Assembly (NCBI RefSeq): GCF_036322625.1
Contig: NZ_AP027266.1
Location: 561,001 to 625,000, forward strand
Direction of reading: 5' to 3'
DNA from: Roseicyclus marinus
GTDB lineage: Bacteria > Pseudomonadota > Alphaproteobacteria > Rhodobacterales > Rhodobacteraceae
Length of the DNA: 64,000 bases
Numbering within the stretch: position 1 is the first letter of the stretch; every line of letters starts with the position of its first letter. Of the stretch, positions 26,766 through 35,847 are shown in pieces. The notes beneath the pieces were generated by a model. That model made no database searches. It was not told the DNA's origin and saw only the letters and a program-made list of their open reading frames with translations. The position numbers were made by a program, and so were the translations under genes.

Positions 26766-28067
26766 TCAGACGCCCAGACGGTCGCGCAAAGCATACCATG
26801 TCATGGCGAGCGTCAGGAGCGGCGCGCGCAGGGCCGTGCCGCCGGGGAATCGGGGCACGGGGAGGGCCGCAAGCGTGGTGAGCCCGGTTTCCTGTCCCAT
26901 CACGGCCTCGGCCATGACGCGTCCCGCCATGCCCGACAGCGCCACGCCATGGCCCGAAAACCCCGCGCCGGACAGGATGTTGGGGGCGACCCGCACCACA
27001 TGGGGCAGGCGCGTCATGGTGATGCCGAGCGAGCCGCCCCAGACATGGGAAATGCCCACGCCCGCAAGCTGGGGGAAAAGCCGCTGCATCCGGGCGACAA
27101 GGGCGGTGGAGATGTCGCGGGGAAAGCCGATGGAATAGCTTTCGCGGCCCCCGAAGAGGAACCGCCGGTCGGCGCTGAAGCGGTAGTAATTCACCACGAA
27201 GCGCGCGTCGGAGACGGCGATATCCTCGGCCAGCACGTCGTGCCAGCGGTCGGGGATCGGATCGGTCGCGGCGATGAAGGAATTGATCGGCATCACGCGG
27301 GCATTCACCTGCGGCAGGATGTTGGGCAGGTAGCCGTTGCCCGCGATGATCGCATGGCCCGCCGTCACCTGACCGCGCGGGGTGGTCAGCGTCAGGCGGG
27401 GGCGGGTGGTGACGGCGGTCACCTCGCTGAGTTCGTGGATCACGGCCCCTGCGGCTTCTGCGGCGCGGGCGAGCGCGCGGGCATAGGCGAGCGGCTGGAG
27501 ATGGCCCGCGCTGCGGTCGAGCGTGCCGCCGACGTAGAGGGGCGATTTCACGAGCGCGGCAAAGGCATCGCGGCCCATGACCTCGATCGTGGTGTCGTAG
27601 TGGCGGGCCATGTGATCGGCCTCGAGCCGGGCCTCGGCCAGATCGAGGGGGCTGTATTCGCCATGCGCCACGCCCGGGCGGTAGGCGGCGTCTGGGGCGT
27701 GGCTGTCGCAGAATTGGCGGAGCTGGTGCTTGCCGGTTTCCGACAGGTCCCAGAGCGCGCGGGCGGGGCCCATGCCCAGTTGTCCCTCGAGCCAGCGCTG
27801 GGATTTGTTGAAGCCCGATTGCACCTGACCGCCGTTGCGGCCCGATGCGCCGAAGCCCACGCGATGCGCCTCGAGGACGATGACGCGGCGGCCCGCGCGC
27901 GCCAGCGTCAGTGCGGCCCAAAGCCCGGTGAAACCCGCGCCGAGGATGACGACATCGGCCGAGACCGCACCGGTGAGCGCGGGGCGATGCGGCTCGGGCG
28001 GCAGGCTTGCGGCATACCAGCTGGGCGCATGTTCGCCGCGACGGTCGTTGCGGTAGAGCGGGTTCAT
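26766..28067 (-). CDS. puuB: FAD-dependent oxidoreductase, gamma-glutamylputrescine oxidase (PuuB) type
   Basis: 433 residues of the DAO family. Rossmann FAD motif VVILGAGFTGLWAALTLARAG (residues 39-59), then the PuuB-like GFGASGRNGGQVQSGFNKSQ, and the C-terminal FAD contact ILSGAGFSGHGVALSGMAG. In the PuuABCD pathway this enzyme oxidises gamma-glutamylputrescine to the aldehyde with H2O2 release. Its ATG overlaps the stop of the glutamine synthetase-like gene by 4 bases, so the pair is co-translated. Substrate assignment depends on context. Confidence 0.8.
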   Translation of the reverse strand: MNPLYRNDRRGEHAPSWYAASLPPEPHRPALTGAVSADVVILGAGFTGLWAALTLARAGRRVIVLEAHRVGFGASGRNGGQVQSGFNKSQRWLEGQLGMGPARALWDLSETGKHQLRQFCDSHAPDAAYRPGVAHGEYSPLDLAEARLEADHMARHYDTTIEVMGRDAFAALVKSPLYVGGTLDRSAGHLQPLAYARALARAAEAAGAVIHELSEVTAVTTRPRLTLTTPRGQVTAGHAIIAGNGYLPNILPQVNARVMPINSFIAATDPIPDRWHDVLAEDIAVSDARFVVNYYRFSADRRFLFGGRESYSIGFPRDISTALVARMQRLFPQLAGVGISHVWGGSLGITMTRLPHVVRVAPNILSGAGFSGHGVALSGMAGRVMAEAVMGQETGLTTLAALPVPRFPGGTALRAPLLTLAMTWYALRDRLGV

Positions 28068-29434
28068 ACGTTCAAGAGCAGGTGTTCACGTTCCCACGGC
28101 GAGATCACCTGCAGGAATTCGTTGTATTCCAGTTCCTTGACGGCGGAATAGACGCGGCAGAATTCCTCGCCCAGAACCTGCTGGATGGTGGTGTTGGCGC
28201 GCAAGAGGCCCAAGGCATCGCCCAGGCCACGGGGCACCCCGCTTTGCATCTGGTAGGCATCGCCCGCGAAAGGATCGGAGGGGTCGGTTTTTTCCAGAAG
28301 GCCGACGAGCCCGCAGGCCAGCGAGGCCGCGATGCCGAGATAGGGGTTGCAATCCATCCCCGGCAGGCGGTTTTCCACGCGCCGCGCGGAGGGTTCGCTG
28401 ACCGGGACGCGCAGGCCCGTGGTGCGGTTGTCGCGGCCCCATTCGAGATTGATGGGGGCGGCGAAATCGGGGACGTAGCGGCGGTAGCTGTTCACGTATG
28501 GGGCCAGAAGCGCCACCACGGCGGGCAGGTTGCGCTGCATGCCGCCGATGAAATGCAGGAATTCGGGCGTTTCGGAGCCGTCCGCGTTGGAAAAGATGTT
28601 CTCGCCGGTTTTGATGTCCACCACCGATTGATGGATGTGCATGGCCGATCCCGGCTCGCCCTCGATCGGTTTGGCCATGAAGGTGGCGTAGGTGTCGTGG
28701 CGCAGCGCCGCTTCGCGGATCATGCGCTTGAAGAAGAACATCTCGTCGGCGAGTTTCACCGGGTCGCCGTGGCGCAGGTTCAGCTCGATCTGGCCCGCGC
28801 CGCCCTCTTGCAGGATGCCGTCGATCTCGAGGCCCATGATTTCCGCGAAATCGTAGATGTCGTCGATGACCTTGCCGTATTCGTCGACGGCGGACATGGA
28901 ATAGGCCTGACGGGCGGCGGCCCGCCTGCCCGAGCGGCCCATGGGCGGTTCGATCTCGCGCGCGGGGTCGGTGTTGGGGGCGACGAGGTAGAATTCCATC
29001 TCGGGGGCGACGATGGGTTCCCAGCCGCGCGCCCGGTACAGGTCGACGACGCGCTTGAGCACGTTGCGCGGCGCGAAGGGGACCGGATCGCCCTTTTGGT
29101 CGTTGATGTCGTGGATCACCTGGAGCGTTGTATCCGCCGTCCAGGGCGCGGGGGTGGCGGTGTCGAAATCGGGCCGCAGCACCATGTCGGGTTCGGTGAA
29201 GCCATCGGCCACGCTGTCGGCCCAATCGCCGGTGATCGTCTGGAAGAAGATCGAATTGGGCAGGTAAAAGAAGGGCTGGCGTGCGAATTTGCCACCCGGC
29301 ATGGCCTTGCCGCGGGCGATGCCGGCAAGGTCCGCGACGATGCATTCGACCTCGTCTATGGCGCGGCCTTCGAGATAGGCGCGGGAGACCTCGGGCAGTT
29401 TTTCCAGCAGGTCGGCGACGGAATTGGAGCTCAT
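28064..29434 (-). CDS. puuA: Glutamine synthetase-family enzyme, gamma-glutamyl-amine synthetase (PuuA) type
   Basis: 456 residues of the GlnA fold. Metal and substrate segments: VAPEMEFYLV, EGGAGQIELNLRHGDPVKLADE, GSAMHIHQSV, NRTTGLRVPVSEPSARRVENR, DCNPYLGIAASLACGL. It lacks the Tyr-containing adenylylation loop typical of GlnA. The start ATG 29434 overlaps the amidotransferase stop by 4 bases; the open frame beyond is antisense or out-of-frame noise. Predicted to ligate glutamate to putrescine or another amine with ATP. It is one of two such enzymes here, 30% or so alike by eye and not a recent duplicate. Confidence 0.82.
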   Translation of the reverse strand: MSSNSVADLLEKLPEVSRAYLEGRAIDEVECIVADLAGIARGKAMPGGKFARQPFFYLPNSIFFQTITGDWADSVADGFTEPDMVLRPDFDTATPAPWTADTTLQVIHDINDQKGDPVPFAPRNVLKRVVDLYRARGWEPIVAPEMEFYLVAPNTDPAREIEPPMGRSGRRAAARQAYSMSAVDEYGKVIDDIYDFAEIMGLEIDGILQEGGAGQIELNLRHGDPVKLADEMFFFKRMIREAALRHDTYATFMAKPIEGEPGSAMHIHQSVVDIKTGENIFSNADGSETPEFLHFIGGMQRNLPAVVALLAPYVNSYRRYVPDFAAPINLEWGRDNRTTGLRVPVSEPSARRVENRLPGMDCNPYLGIAASLACGLVGLLEKTDPSDPFAGDAYQMQSGVPRGLGDALGLLRANTTIQQVLGEEFCRVYSAVKELEYNEFLQVISPWEREHLLLNV

Positions 29435-30141
29435 GCGCTGGCCTTTGCGGCAAAGGGGATGCGGGTCGCGGGCGCGCCTTCGAGGACATCGGCGAGCCAA
29501 TCGGCGATCAGGCGGCTGTCGGTCGGCTGGCCGAGGGTCGCGCGCGCGCTGTCCAGAAGCGCGCCCGGCACGGTGGAAGAGCGATGCGCGATCAGTTCCT
29601 CGACCACGGAGGCGGGGAATTCGGGGTGGGGCTGCACGGTCAGTATGCGGTCGCCATGGGCGATCACGGCGTTTTGGGTGAAATCGTTCGAGCCGAGCAC
29701 GGTTGCGCCGGGGGGCAGGTCCACCACCTGGTCCTGGTGCCAAGCGTAGAGCGAGACGGGGCAACCGCCGACGGTGTAGTTGCGGTGCCCGACGGACCAG
29801 CCGCCGGTGAATTTCTCGACCCGGCCGCCGAGCGCCTGGGCGATGATCTGGTGGCCGAAGCAGATGCCGACCATGGGCCGCCTGCTGTCGCGGATGGCGC
29901 GGATCAGATCCTCGAGCGGGGGGATGAAGGGGTGATCCTCGTAGGCGCCGTGGCGCGATCCGGTGACAAGCCAGGCATCGGCGGCGTCGGGGCCATCGGG
30001 AAAGTCCATGTCCACGACCGAAAAGGTCCGCAGCTCGTAGCCGCGATGGGCAAAGAGCCGTCCGAAGAGATCGGTATAGGTGCCGTCGCGCGCGGCGACC
30101 TCCGGAGGGACGTGGCCGGTTTGCAGGATGCCGAGGATCAT
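29431..30141 (-). CDS. Class I glutamine amidotransferase-like protein
   Basis: 236 residues. Catalytic triad of the class I GATase fold: Cys94 in VGICFGHQIIAQAL, and His/Glu in VQPHPEFPASVVEEL. The N-terminal part DAWLVTGSRHGAYEDHPFI and QDQVVDLPPGATVLGSNDF resemble the stand-alone GMP-synthase-like amidotransferases. In this cluster it could hydrolyse a gamma-glutamyl product, analogous to PuuD. PuuD itself belongs to the peptidase C26 branch, and this sequence looks closer to the GuaA-type branch, so function is uncertain. Coupled by 4 bases to the downstream synthetase. Confidence 0.78.
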   Translation of the reverse strand: MILGILQTGHVPPEVAARDGTYTDLFGRLFAHRGYELRTFSVVDMDFPDGPDAADAWLVTGSRHGAYEDHPFIPPLEDLIRAIRDSRRPMVGICFGHQIIAQALGGRVEKFTGGWSVGHRNYTVGGCPVSLYAWHQDQVVDLPPGATVLGSNDFTQNAVIAHGDRILTVQPHPEFPASVVEELIAHRSSTVPGALLDSARATLGQPTDSRLIADWLADVLEGAPATRIPFAAKASA

Positions 30142-30226
30142 GGGGTGCTCATGTTGATTGGATGAGGCCAAGCTATGCCTGCCCGTGGAACGGGGCAAGG
30201 GGGGCAAAGGCGCGGTCGGGCAGGCG

Positions 30227-31561
30227 TCAGATCGTGTCGAGGTAGAGTTCCTGACGTTCCTCGGGTCCGAGTTCCGCCATGTAATGCAGTTCCTGCCGCT
30301 TGGTGGCGAGGAAATTGGCGATGAGGTCGGCGGGAAAGATGCGCGCGATCTCGGGGCTGTTGGCGAAGGCGTCGATGGCGGCGTCCCATGTGCGGGGCAG
30401 CTGTTCGAGGTCCTTGTCATAGGCGTTGCCGGTGATGGCGGGGGGCGGTTCGACCCCATCCTCGATCCCGTTGAGCGCTGCGCCCAGGATGGCGGCGATC
30501 AGGAGATAGGGGTTGATGTCGCCGCCCGCGACGCGGTGTTCGATGCGGCGCGCGGCGGGGTTGCCCGAAGGGATGCGCAGCGCGGTGGTGCGGTTCTCGT
30601 AGGCCCAGGCGATGCCGGTGGGCGCATGGGCGCCGGGCACGAAACGGTCATAGCTCGTGGCGTGCGGCGCAAGGATCAGCATGGAGCCCGGCATCGCCTG
30701 AAGGCAGCCCGCCACCGCATGGCGCAGCATCGCCGAGCCCTTGGCCGTGCCATCGTCGAAGATGTTGCGCCCGGTCTCGTCGAGGATCGAGAAATGCATG
30801 TGCAGCCCGCTGCCGGAATATTCCGGGTAGGGTTTGGCCATGAAGCTCGCGGCAAAGCCGTGGCGGCGGGCAAGGCCGTTGACGAGGAGCTTGAAGAACC
30901 ACGCGTCATCGGCGGCCTTGAGCGCGTCGGGGGCGTGCATCAGGTTGATCTCGAACTGGCCCGGACCGGCTTCGGAAATCGTGGTGTCGGCGGGAATGTC
31001 CATTTCCTCGCAGGCGTCGTAGAGCGCGGTGAAGAAAGCATCCCAGGCGTCGAGTTGGCGGAGCGCGAGGATCTCGGCCTGCTGGCGGCGCTTGCCCGAG
31101 CGGGGGCTGGGCGGCACGCGCAATTCGCGGCCGCGGTCGTCGATGAGGTAGAATTCCATCTCGGTCGCCACCACGGGGGTCAGGCCGCGCGCCTTGTAGC
31201 GCTCGACCACGCGGGCCAGCGCATGGCGCGGATCGCCCGCAAAGGGGCGGCCATCGTCGTGGAACATCCAGATCGGCAAAAGCGCCGTGGGCGCATCGAT
31301 CCAGGGCATGGGTACGAAGCCGCGTTCGGTGGGCCGCAAGATGCCATCGGGATCGCCTGCTTCGAACACCAGCGGGCTGTCGTCGATATCCTCGCCCCAG
31401 ATGTCGAGGTTGAGGACGGAATAGGGAAAGCGGGTGCCGTCCTCGATCGCCTTTTGGGCGTAGCGGCGCGCGATGCGCTTGCCGCGCGGCTGGCCGTTCA
31501 GATCGGCGGCGGCGACGCGGATCGATTTGATCTCGGGGTTTTCGAAGAGATAATCGCTCAT
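30227..31561 (-). CDS. Second glutamine synthetase-family enzyme
   Basis: 444 residues, GlnA fold: VATEMEFYLIDDRGRELR, EAGPGQFEINLMHAPDALKA, GSGLHMHFSI, NRTTALRIPSGNPAARRIEH, DINPYLLIAAILGAAL. The catalytic Glu, His and Arg positions are retained, so it is probably an active gamma-glutamyl ligase. It differs clearly from the other synthetase in this cluster (for instance SPRSGKRRQQAEILALRQLD against GRSGRRAAARQAYSMSAVDE). Two such enzymes in one operon suggest two amine substrates or two polyamine ends. It lies 13 bp after the permease stop codon. Confidence 0.82.
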   Translation of the reverse strand: MSDYLFENPEIKSIRVAAADLNGQPRGKRIARRYAQKAIEDGTRFPYSVLNLDIWGEDIDDSPLVFEAGDPDGILRPTERGFVPMPWIDAPTALLPIWMFHDDGRPFAGDPRHALARVVERYKARGLTPVVATEMEFYLIDDRGRELRVPPSPRSGKRRQQAEILALRQLDAWDAFFTALYDACEEMDIPADTTISEAGPGQFEINLMHAPDALKAADDAWFFKLLVNGLARRHGFAASFMAKPYPEYSGSGLHMHFSILDETGRNIFDDGTAKGSAMLRHAVAGCLQAMPGSMLILAPHATSYDRFVPGAHAPTGIAWAYENRTTALRIPSGNPAARRIEHRVAGGDINPYLLIAAILGAALNGIEDGVEPPPAITGNAYDKDLEQLPRTWDAAIDAFANSPEIARIFPADLIANFLATKRQELHYMAELGPEERQELYLDTI

Positions 31562-31573
31562 ATCAACTCATAC

Positions 31574-32413
31574 TCATCGGATGATCTGGGGCCGGATGCG
31601 CAGACGCTGACGCTGGTTTTGCGGCAGGTGCCGGTTGAGACGCCGGTTGATCAGCCCGAAGAGCGCGATGATGCAGAGCGTCAGGAGAACGAAATAGACA
31701 GCCACGATCGGGTAGGGAACAAAGGGGTTGAAGGTCCGGTCGGCAAAGTAATTGGCGTAATAGAGCGCATCGCCGCGTTGCTGGAAAGCGGGGAAGCTGG
31801 AGAAGAAGACGAGCGCTGTCGCGTGGAAGAGAAAGATCGCCTCGTTGGTGTAGCTGGGCCATGCGAGCCGCATCATGGTGGGAAAGGTGATGCGGCGGAA
31901 TTTCGTCCAGCCCGACAGGCCATAGGCATCCGCCGCCTCCAGATCGCCGCGCGGGATGGCGCGCAGCGCGCCGTGGAAAATCTCGGCGGCATAGGCGGAG
32001 GTGTTGAGGAAGAGAACGATCAGCGCGCCCAGCCACGCGCGCGAGAACCAGCGGGTTTCGGCCGCGATCTCGACCCCCAGAAGGGTGAATTCCACGCCAA
32101 CGCGGGGCAGCATGACGAATGCCTCGTAGGCCATGAAGAACTGGATGAAGAGGGGCGAGCCGCGAAAGACGAAGATGAACCATTCGGCGGGTTTGCGGAT
32201 CAGGCGGCCGGGCTGGTTTTTGGCCACGGCCAGCGCCACGGCGAAGACAAAGCCGAAGCCGAGCGCCAGAAGGCCGAAATAGACGTTCCAGATGAGGCCC
32301 GAACCGATCAGCACGATCTGGTCGCAGAGCCCGATATCGGCGGTGGGCAGCATCCGCTCGCCATAGCCCAGCGAGCGCAGGGCATATGCGCTGAAAGCCT
32401 CGGCGCAGGTCAT
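31574..32413 (-). CDS. Amino-acid-type ABC transporter permease (second subunit)
   Basis: 279 residues with about five hydrophobic segments and the HisMQ-type EAA loop GALRAIPRGDLEAADAYGLSG followed by FRRITFPTMMRLAWPSY. Resembles permeases for polar amino acids, opines and related compounds. The start ATG 32413 overlaps the stop of the other permease by 4 bases. The partner genes (permease, binding protein, ATPase) are all upstream on the same strand. Confidence 0.88.
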   Translation of the reverse strand: MTCAEAFSAYALRSLGYGERMLPTADIGLCDQIVLIGSGLIWNVYFGLLALGFGFVFAVALAVAKNQPGRLIRKPAEWFIFVFRGSPLFIQFFMAYEAFVMLPRVGVEFTLLGVEIAAETRWFSRAWLGALIVLFLNTSAYAAEIFHGALRAIPRGDLEAADAYGLSGWTKFRRITFPTMMRLAWPSYTNEAIFLFHATALVFFSSFPAFQQRGDALYYANYFADRTFNPFVPYPIVAVYFVLLTLCIIALFGLINRRLNRHLPQNQRQRLRIRPQIIR

Positions 32414-33291
32414 GCGGCGGCCTTTCTCAGTGCTTCGCCGCCGGCTGTCGCCTGTCCGCGCGAGAGGCGGGTGTTCAGGCGCGAGAGCACGATTTCCGAG
32501 ACCCGCGTGAAGGCGAGGTAGAAAACGAGGAGGGCGAGGAAATACCAAAAGCGCCAGTCGGGATGGGGATACTGGAAGGCGGAGGTGCGCGAGCCGCCCA
32601 ATTCGCGCGCCCAGTAGACGATATCCTCGATCCCCAGAAGGAAGAGGAGCGGCGTCGCCTTGATCAGGATCATCCAGATATTGCTGAGGCCCGGCAGCGC
32701 GTAGATCCACATCTGCGGGACGAGGACCCGCCAGAAGACTTGCCTGCGGGACATGCCATAGGCCTCGGCGGTTTCGAGCTGCGCGCGGGGCACGGCCTGC
32801 ATCGCGCCGTAAAGGACGTTGCCGCAAAACGCGCCGAAGACGATGGCATAGGTGAAGACGGCGAGCGCGAAGCCGTAGACTTCATGCACCCATTGGGGCG
32901 CGTTGCTGGCGGGCGTGCGCGCCTCGGGGCAGACGAGGAAATTCGCGCCCTGGCGGATATCCTCGGTCCAGTCGGGGCAGGCGACCTGGTGGCGCAGGTA
33001 TTCGATGGCCTGGTCGAGGACGAGGACGAAGAAGAGGAAGAAGACGATGTCGGGCACGCCGCGCACCATGGCGGTGTAGAGCTTGCCCAGCCACGAGACC
33101 GGCAGGATGTGGCTGCGCGAGGCGCTGGCGGCGGCAAAGCCGAAGGCGAGCGCGGTGGGGGCCGTGACGGCCAGAAGCGCGAAAACGACGAGGAAGGATT
33201 GGTAGAACAGCATATGCGCGCCGTTGGTCAGGTAGCAGCTGAACCAGCGGAACGTGTCGAGGGTCGATGGGTCGGTGCAAAACGCGAACAT
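32410..33291 (-). CDS. Amino-acid-type ABC transporter permease (first subunit)
   Basis: 293 residues, HisMQ family: hydrophobic segments near residues 28-52, 78-97, 133-158, 185-220 and 245-262, and the EAA loop GAMQAVPRAQLETAEAYGMSRR. It contains an extra Cys-bearing periplasmic insert around residues 98-130 (VACPDWTEDIRQGANFLVCP). It pairs with the downstream permease as a heterodimer. The intergenic repeat copy B separates it from the binding-protein gene, which may lower expression of the downstream genes relative to the binding protein. Confidence 0.88.
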   Translation of the reverse strand: MFAFCTDPSTLDTFRWFSCYLTNGAHMLFYQSFLVVFALLAVTAPTALAFGFAAASASRSHILPVSWLGKLYTAMVRGVPDIVFFLFFVLVLDQAIEYLRHQVACPDWTEDIRQGANFLVCPEARTPASNAPQWVHEVYGFALAVFTYAIVFGAFCGNVLYGAMQAVPRAQLETAEAYGMSRRQVFWRVLVPQMWIYALPGLSNIWMILIKATPLLFLLGIEDIVYWARELGGSRTSAFQYPHPDWRFWYFLALLVFYLAFTRVSEIVLSRLNTRLSRGQATAGGEALRKAAA

Positions 33292-33319
33292 CGGGGCCTT
33301 TGGCGGGCGGCGGGATCAT

Positions 33320-33374
33320 GGGGGCTCTGCCCCCGGCCTGCGGCCTCCCCCGGAGTTTGTCTGCCAAGATGAAG
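33320..33374 (+). repeat. Intergenic repeat family (copy B)
   Basis: GGGGGCTCTGCCCCC hairpin, GGCCTGCGGCCTCCCCCGGA, then GTTTGTCTGCCAAGATGAAG. It lies inside the ABC-transporter operon, between the binding-protein gene and the first permease gene (both minus). Confidence 0.7.
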
Positions 33375-33458
33375 ATGGGCAGGGGAAAGGGGGGCGCGCG
33401 TTAACCTTGATGAAAGGTGAAGGGGGCAGGTGCCTGGCCTGCCCCCGGTGTGGTCGGA

Positions 33459-34178
33459 TCAGAAGGTCGCGGCTTCGGGGCCGAACCATTCAAGGATCAG
33501 CGCGTTCAGCGTGCCGTCTTCCTTCATCGAGGTGATGGCCGCGTCGAAGGCTTCGCGCCGGTCGTCGCCTTCGCGCAGCGCCATGCCGACGCCACCGCCG
33601 AGCTGGACACCTTCGCCCACGATCATCAGGTCGGCGTCTTCGGCGGCGATCGGGATCAGGTAGTCGCCATCGGCGAAGACGGCGTCGGCCTCGCCGTTGC
33701 GGACGGCGGCGACGGTTTCGTCAGGGGTCGCGAATTCGATCAGGGTCGCGCCCGATGACGCGATGTAGCCGGCCTGGATCGTATTGGTCTGGGCCGCGAC
33801 CACGGCACCTTCGAGGGTGAAATCCTCGGACAGGCTGACGAAGAGTGATTCCGCGGGCGGGAAATAGGCCTGCGTGAAATCGACGATCGCCTCGCGTTCC
33901 TCGGTGATCGACATGCCCGCGATGATCACGTCGTAATTGCCCGAGGTCAGGTTGGGGATGATGCTGTCCCAATCATTGGTGACCCATTCGCAGGTCAGGC
34001 CCGCGCGGGTGCACAGCTCATCGCCCAGATCGCGCTCGAAGCCTGCGATCTCGCCGTTGTCGTTGATGAAATTGTACGGAGGGTAGGCGCCCTCGGTGCC
34101 CAGGCGCACGACATCTTGCGCGGCGGCGGCGCCGACGGACAGGGCCAGAAGGCTGGCCGACAGGATCAGGTGTTTCAT
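33459..34178 (-). CDS. Periplasmic amino-acid-type substrate-binding protein
   Basis: 239 residues with a signal peptide (MKHLILSASLLALSVGAAAA, cleaved before QD) and the SBP family 3 fold: RLGTEGAYPPYNFINDNGEI, GFERDLGDELCTRAGL, DWDSIIPNLTSGNYDVIIAG. Short gap (35 bp) to the ATPase gene. Ligands of this family include Arg, His, Lys, octopine and polyamine-like compounds. In this cluster an amine-bearing ligand destined for gamma-glutamylation is a reasonable guess. Classical polyamine binders (PotD/PotF) are a different family. Confidence 0.88.
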   Translation of the reverse strand: MKHLILSASLLALSVGAAAAQDVVRLGTEGAYPPYNFINDNGEIAGFERDLGDELCTRAGLTCEWVTNDWDSIIPNLTSGNYDVIIAGMSITEEREAIVDFTQAYFPPAESLFVSLSEDFTLEGAVVAAQTNTIQAGYIASSGATLIEFATPDETVAAVRNGEADAVFADGDYLIPIAAEDADLMIVGEGVQLGGGVGMALREGDDRREAFDAAITSMKEDGTLNALILEWFGPEAATF

Positions 34179-34213
34179 CTTTGGTCTCCCTGCTTTGGTT
34201 CGGGTTGGTTGCC

Positions 34214-34990
34214 TCAGGCCGCTTGGGAATGGCTGAGGAATTGTTGCAAGCGTTCGGATTTCGCGCCGCCGAAAAGGGCGGAGGGGGGGCCTTCCTCCTC
34301 GATCCTGCCCTGGTGGAGGAAGACGACATGGGACGACAGATCGCGGGCCATGCGCATGTCATGGGTGACGAGGATCATGGTGCGGCCCTCGGCGGCGAGG
34401 GCACGGATCACGCGCACCACCTCTTGTTCCAGTTCGGGGTCTAGGGCGGAGGTCGGTTCATCGAAGAGCAGCGCGCGGGGTTCCATGCAGAGCGCGCGTG
34501 CGATGGCGGCGCGCTGCTGCTGGCCACCGGACAATTGCGCGGGCCAGGCATCGGCCTTGTCGGCGATGCCGACCTTGGCGAGATAGGCGCGGGCACGCTC
34601 CTCGACCTCGGCCCTGGGATGGCCGAGGACGGTGACGGGCGCCTCCATCACGTTTTGCAGGATCGTGAGATGGGACCAGAGGTTGAACTGCTGGAACACC
34701 ATGGAGAGGTTGGTGCGGATGCGGCGGACCTGTTCGGCATCGGCGGGGCGGCGGTGATGGCCCGTGCCATGCCAGCGCACCGGTTCGCCTTCGAAGATCA
34801 CGTCGCCCTGCTGGCTGTCCTCGAGCAGGTTGGCGCAGCGCAGGAGCGTGGATTTGCCGGAACCGGACGAGCCGATGAGCGAGACGACATCGCCCGCGCG
34901 TGCCGTCATGTCGACACCGCGCAGAACATCGAGCGCGCCAAAACTCTTGTGGAGGCCGGTGATCTGGATGACCGGCGGAGCGGCTGACAT
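34214..34990 (-). CDS. Amino-acid-type ABC transporter ATP-binding protein
   Basis: 258 residues. Walker A GSSGSGKST, Q-loop MVFQQFNLW, signature LSGGQQQR, Walker B ALLFDEP, H-loop VTHDM. HisP/GlnQ type. The start ATG 34990 follows AAGGGAAG; longer in-frame starts upstream are not conserved. First gene of the minus-strand transporter/amine cluster. The 121-bp region before it contains an AT-rich stretch near 35135-35160 that could hold the operon promoter. Confidence 0.92.
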   Translation of the reverse strand: MSAAPPVIQITGLHKSFGALDVLRGVDMTARAGDVVSLIGSSGSGKSTLLRCANLLEDSQQGDVIFEGEPVRWHGTGHHRRPADAEQVRRIRTNLSMVFQQFNLWSHLTILQNVMEAPVTVLGHPRAEVEERARAYLAKVGIADKADAWPAQLSGGQQQRAAIARALCMEPRALLFDEPTSALDPELEQEVVRVIRALAAEGRTMILVTHDMRMARDLSSHVVFLHQGRIEEEGPPSALFGGAKSERLQQFLSHSQAA

Positions 34991-35111
34991 GCGGTGGCAC
35001 TTCCCTTGGTGGTCTGCGAATTTGCGCCCAAGCATGGCAGGAATGCAACGCTCTTGTGCAGGGTGCCGTAGCGAAAAGCGCGCTGTTTTGGCCGGTTTTT
35101 CCGCCAAATGT

Positions 35112-35837
35112 TCAAGGATTGGGCGGCGTATCTATCGCAAGATAATTTATTTTATCGATAGATATGAAGCCCATGAGGTCGAGGGCCTCGCGGGTTGCGG
35201 GGGGCAGGGCTGTCAGCGCCTCGGACAGGGCCGCATGGATCGGGGCGGGGTCGCGTCCGCCTGCGGTGATGAGCGGCAGGCCGGGGGTGGGATTTGTGCG
35301 CGCGATCTCGAGCGCGGGGTCGGCGGCGTCGAAGCGGAGGAGCTGGCGCCAGGTCTCCGCGTCGATGGCGGCGAGATCGGCCTGGCCCGCACCCACCGCG
35401 CGGGCGGAGGCGGCATGGCTGCCCGTGATCGTGACCGGACCGAGGGGCAGCGCGCGGGCAGAGGCCCAGCCGTGCAATGCGGCCCAGCCCGATTGGCTGA
35501 GCGGGTCGTTCACCGCGATGCGGGGGGTCTTGGGCAGGTCGGGGCCGCGGGCGATGATGACGGAATTGTATTGCCCGGGCGGGCAGTGGGGCAGGGCGTA
35601 ATCGGGCGTGGCCACAAGGGTGACATGGGGATGAAGCCGCGCGCGGAAGGGCAGGCCGCAGGTTTGCGCCAGAAGGAGATCGGGGCTTTGCCAGATTTCC
35701 CAGGGGTCGCGGTCTCGGGTCAGCGCATCGGGGGCGGGGATGGCGCGGGCGCGCATCGCGTCGCGGATGCATGCCCAGAGCGCATCGGTTTCCGCCCGAA
35801 GTTCGGGGCGGTCATACATGGGCAGGGCGGCGATCAT
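35112..35837 (-). CDS. PhnD/SsuA-like binding protein without signal peptide
   Basis: 241 residues resembling the phosphate/phosphonate-binding (PhnD-like) PBP type 2 fold: AQTCGLPFRARLHPHVTLVA, RIAVNDPLSQSGWAALHGW, VTITGSHAASARAVGAGQADLAAIDAETW, and near the end ATREALDLMGFISID. There is no signal peptide or lipobox, and no phnC or phnE gene nearby, so it is probably a cytosolic sensor or orphan protein. It is adjacent to, and on the same strand as, the transporter cluster. The final codons are AT-rich, unlike the body of the gene. Confidence 0.65.
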   Translation of the reverse strand: MIAALPMYDRPELRAETDALWACIRDAMRARAIPAPDALTRDRDPWEIWQSPDLLLAQTCGLPFRARLHPHVTLVATPDYALPHCPPGQYNSVIIARGPDLPKTPRIAVNDPLSQSGWAALHGWASARALPLGPVTITGSHAASARAVGAGQADLAAIDAETWRQLLRFDAADPALEIARTNPTPGLPLITAGGRDPAPIHAALSEALTALPPATREALDLMGFISIDKINYLAIDTPPNP

Positions 35838-35847
35838 CGGCGCAGCG

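Noticed and set aside
33292-33458. A small gene between the first permease and the binding protein
   Set aside because: The short frames coincide with repeat copy B and carry no conserved residues.
35112-35837. Phosphonate transporter component
   Set aside because: No phnC/phnE-type genes lie nearby and the protein lacks a signal peptide. The adjacent ABC genes are of the polar-amino-acid class.
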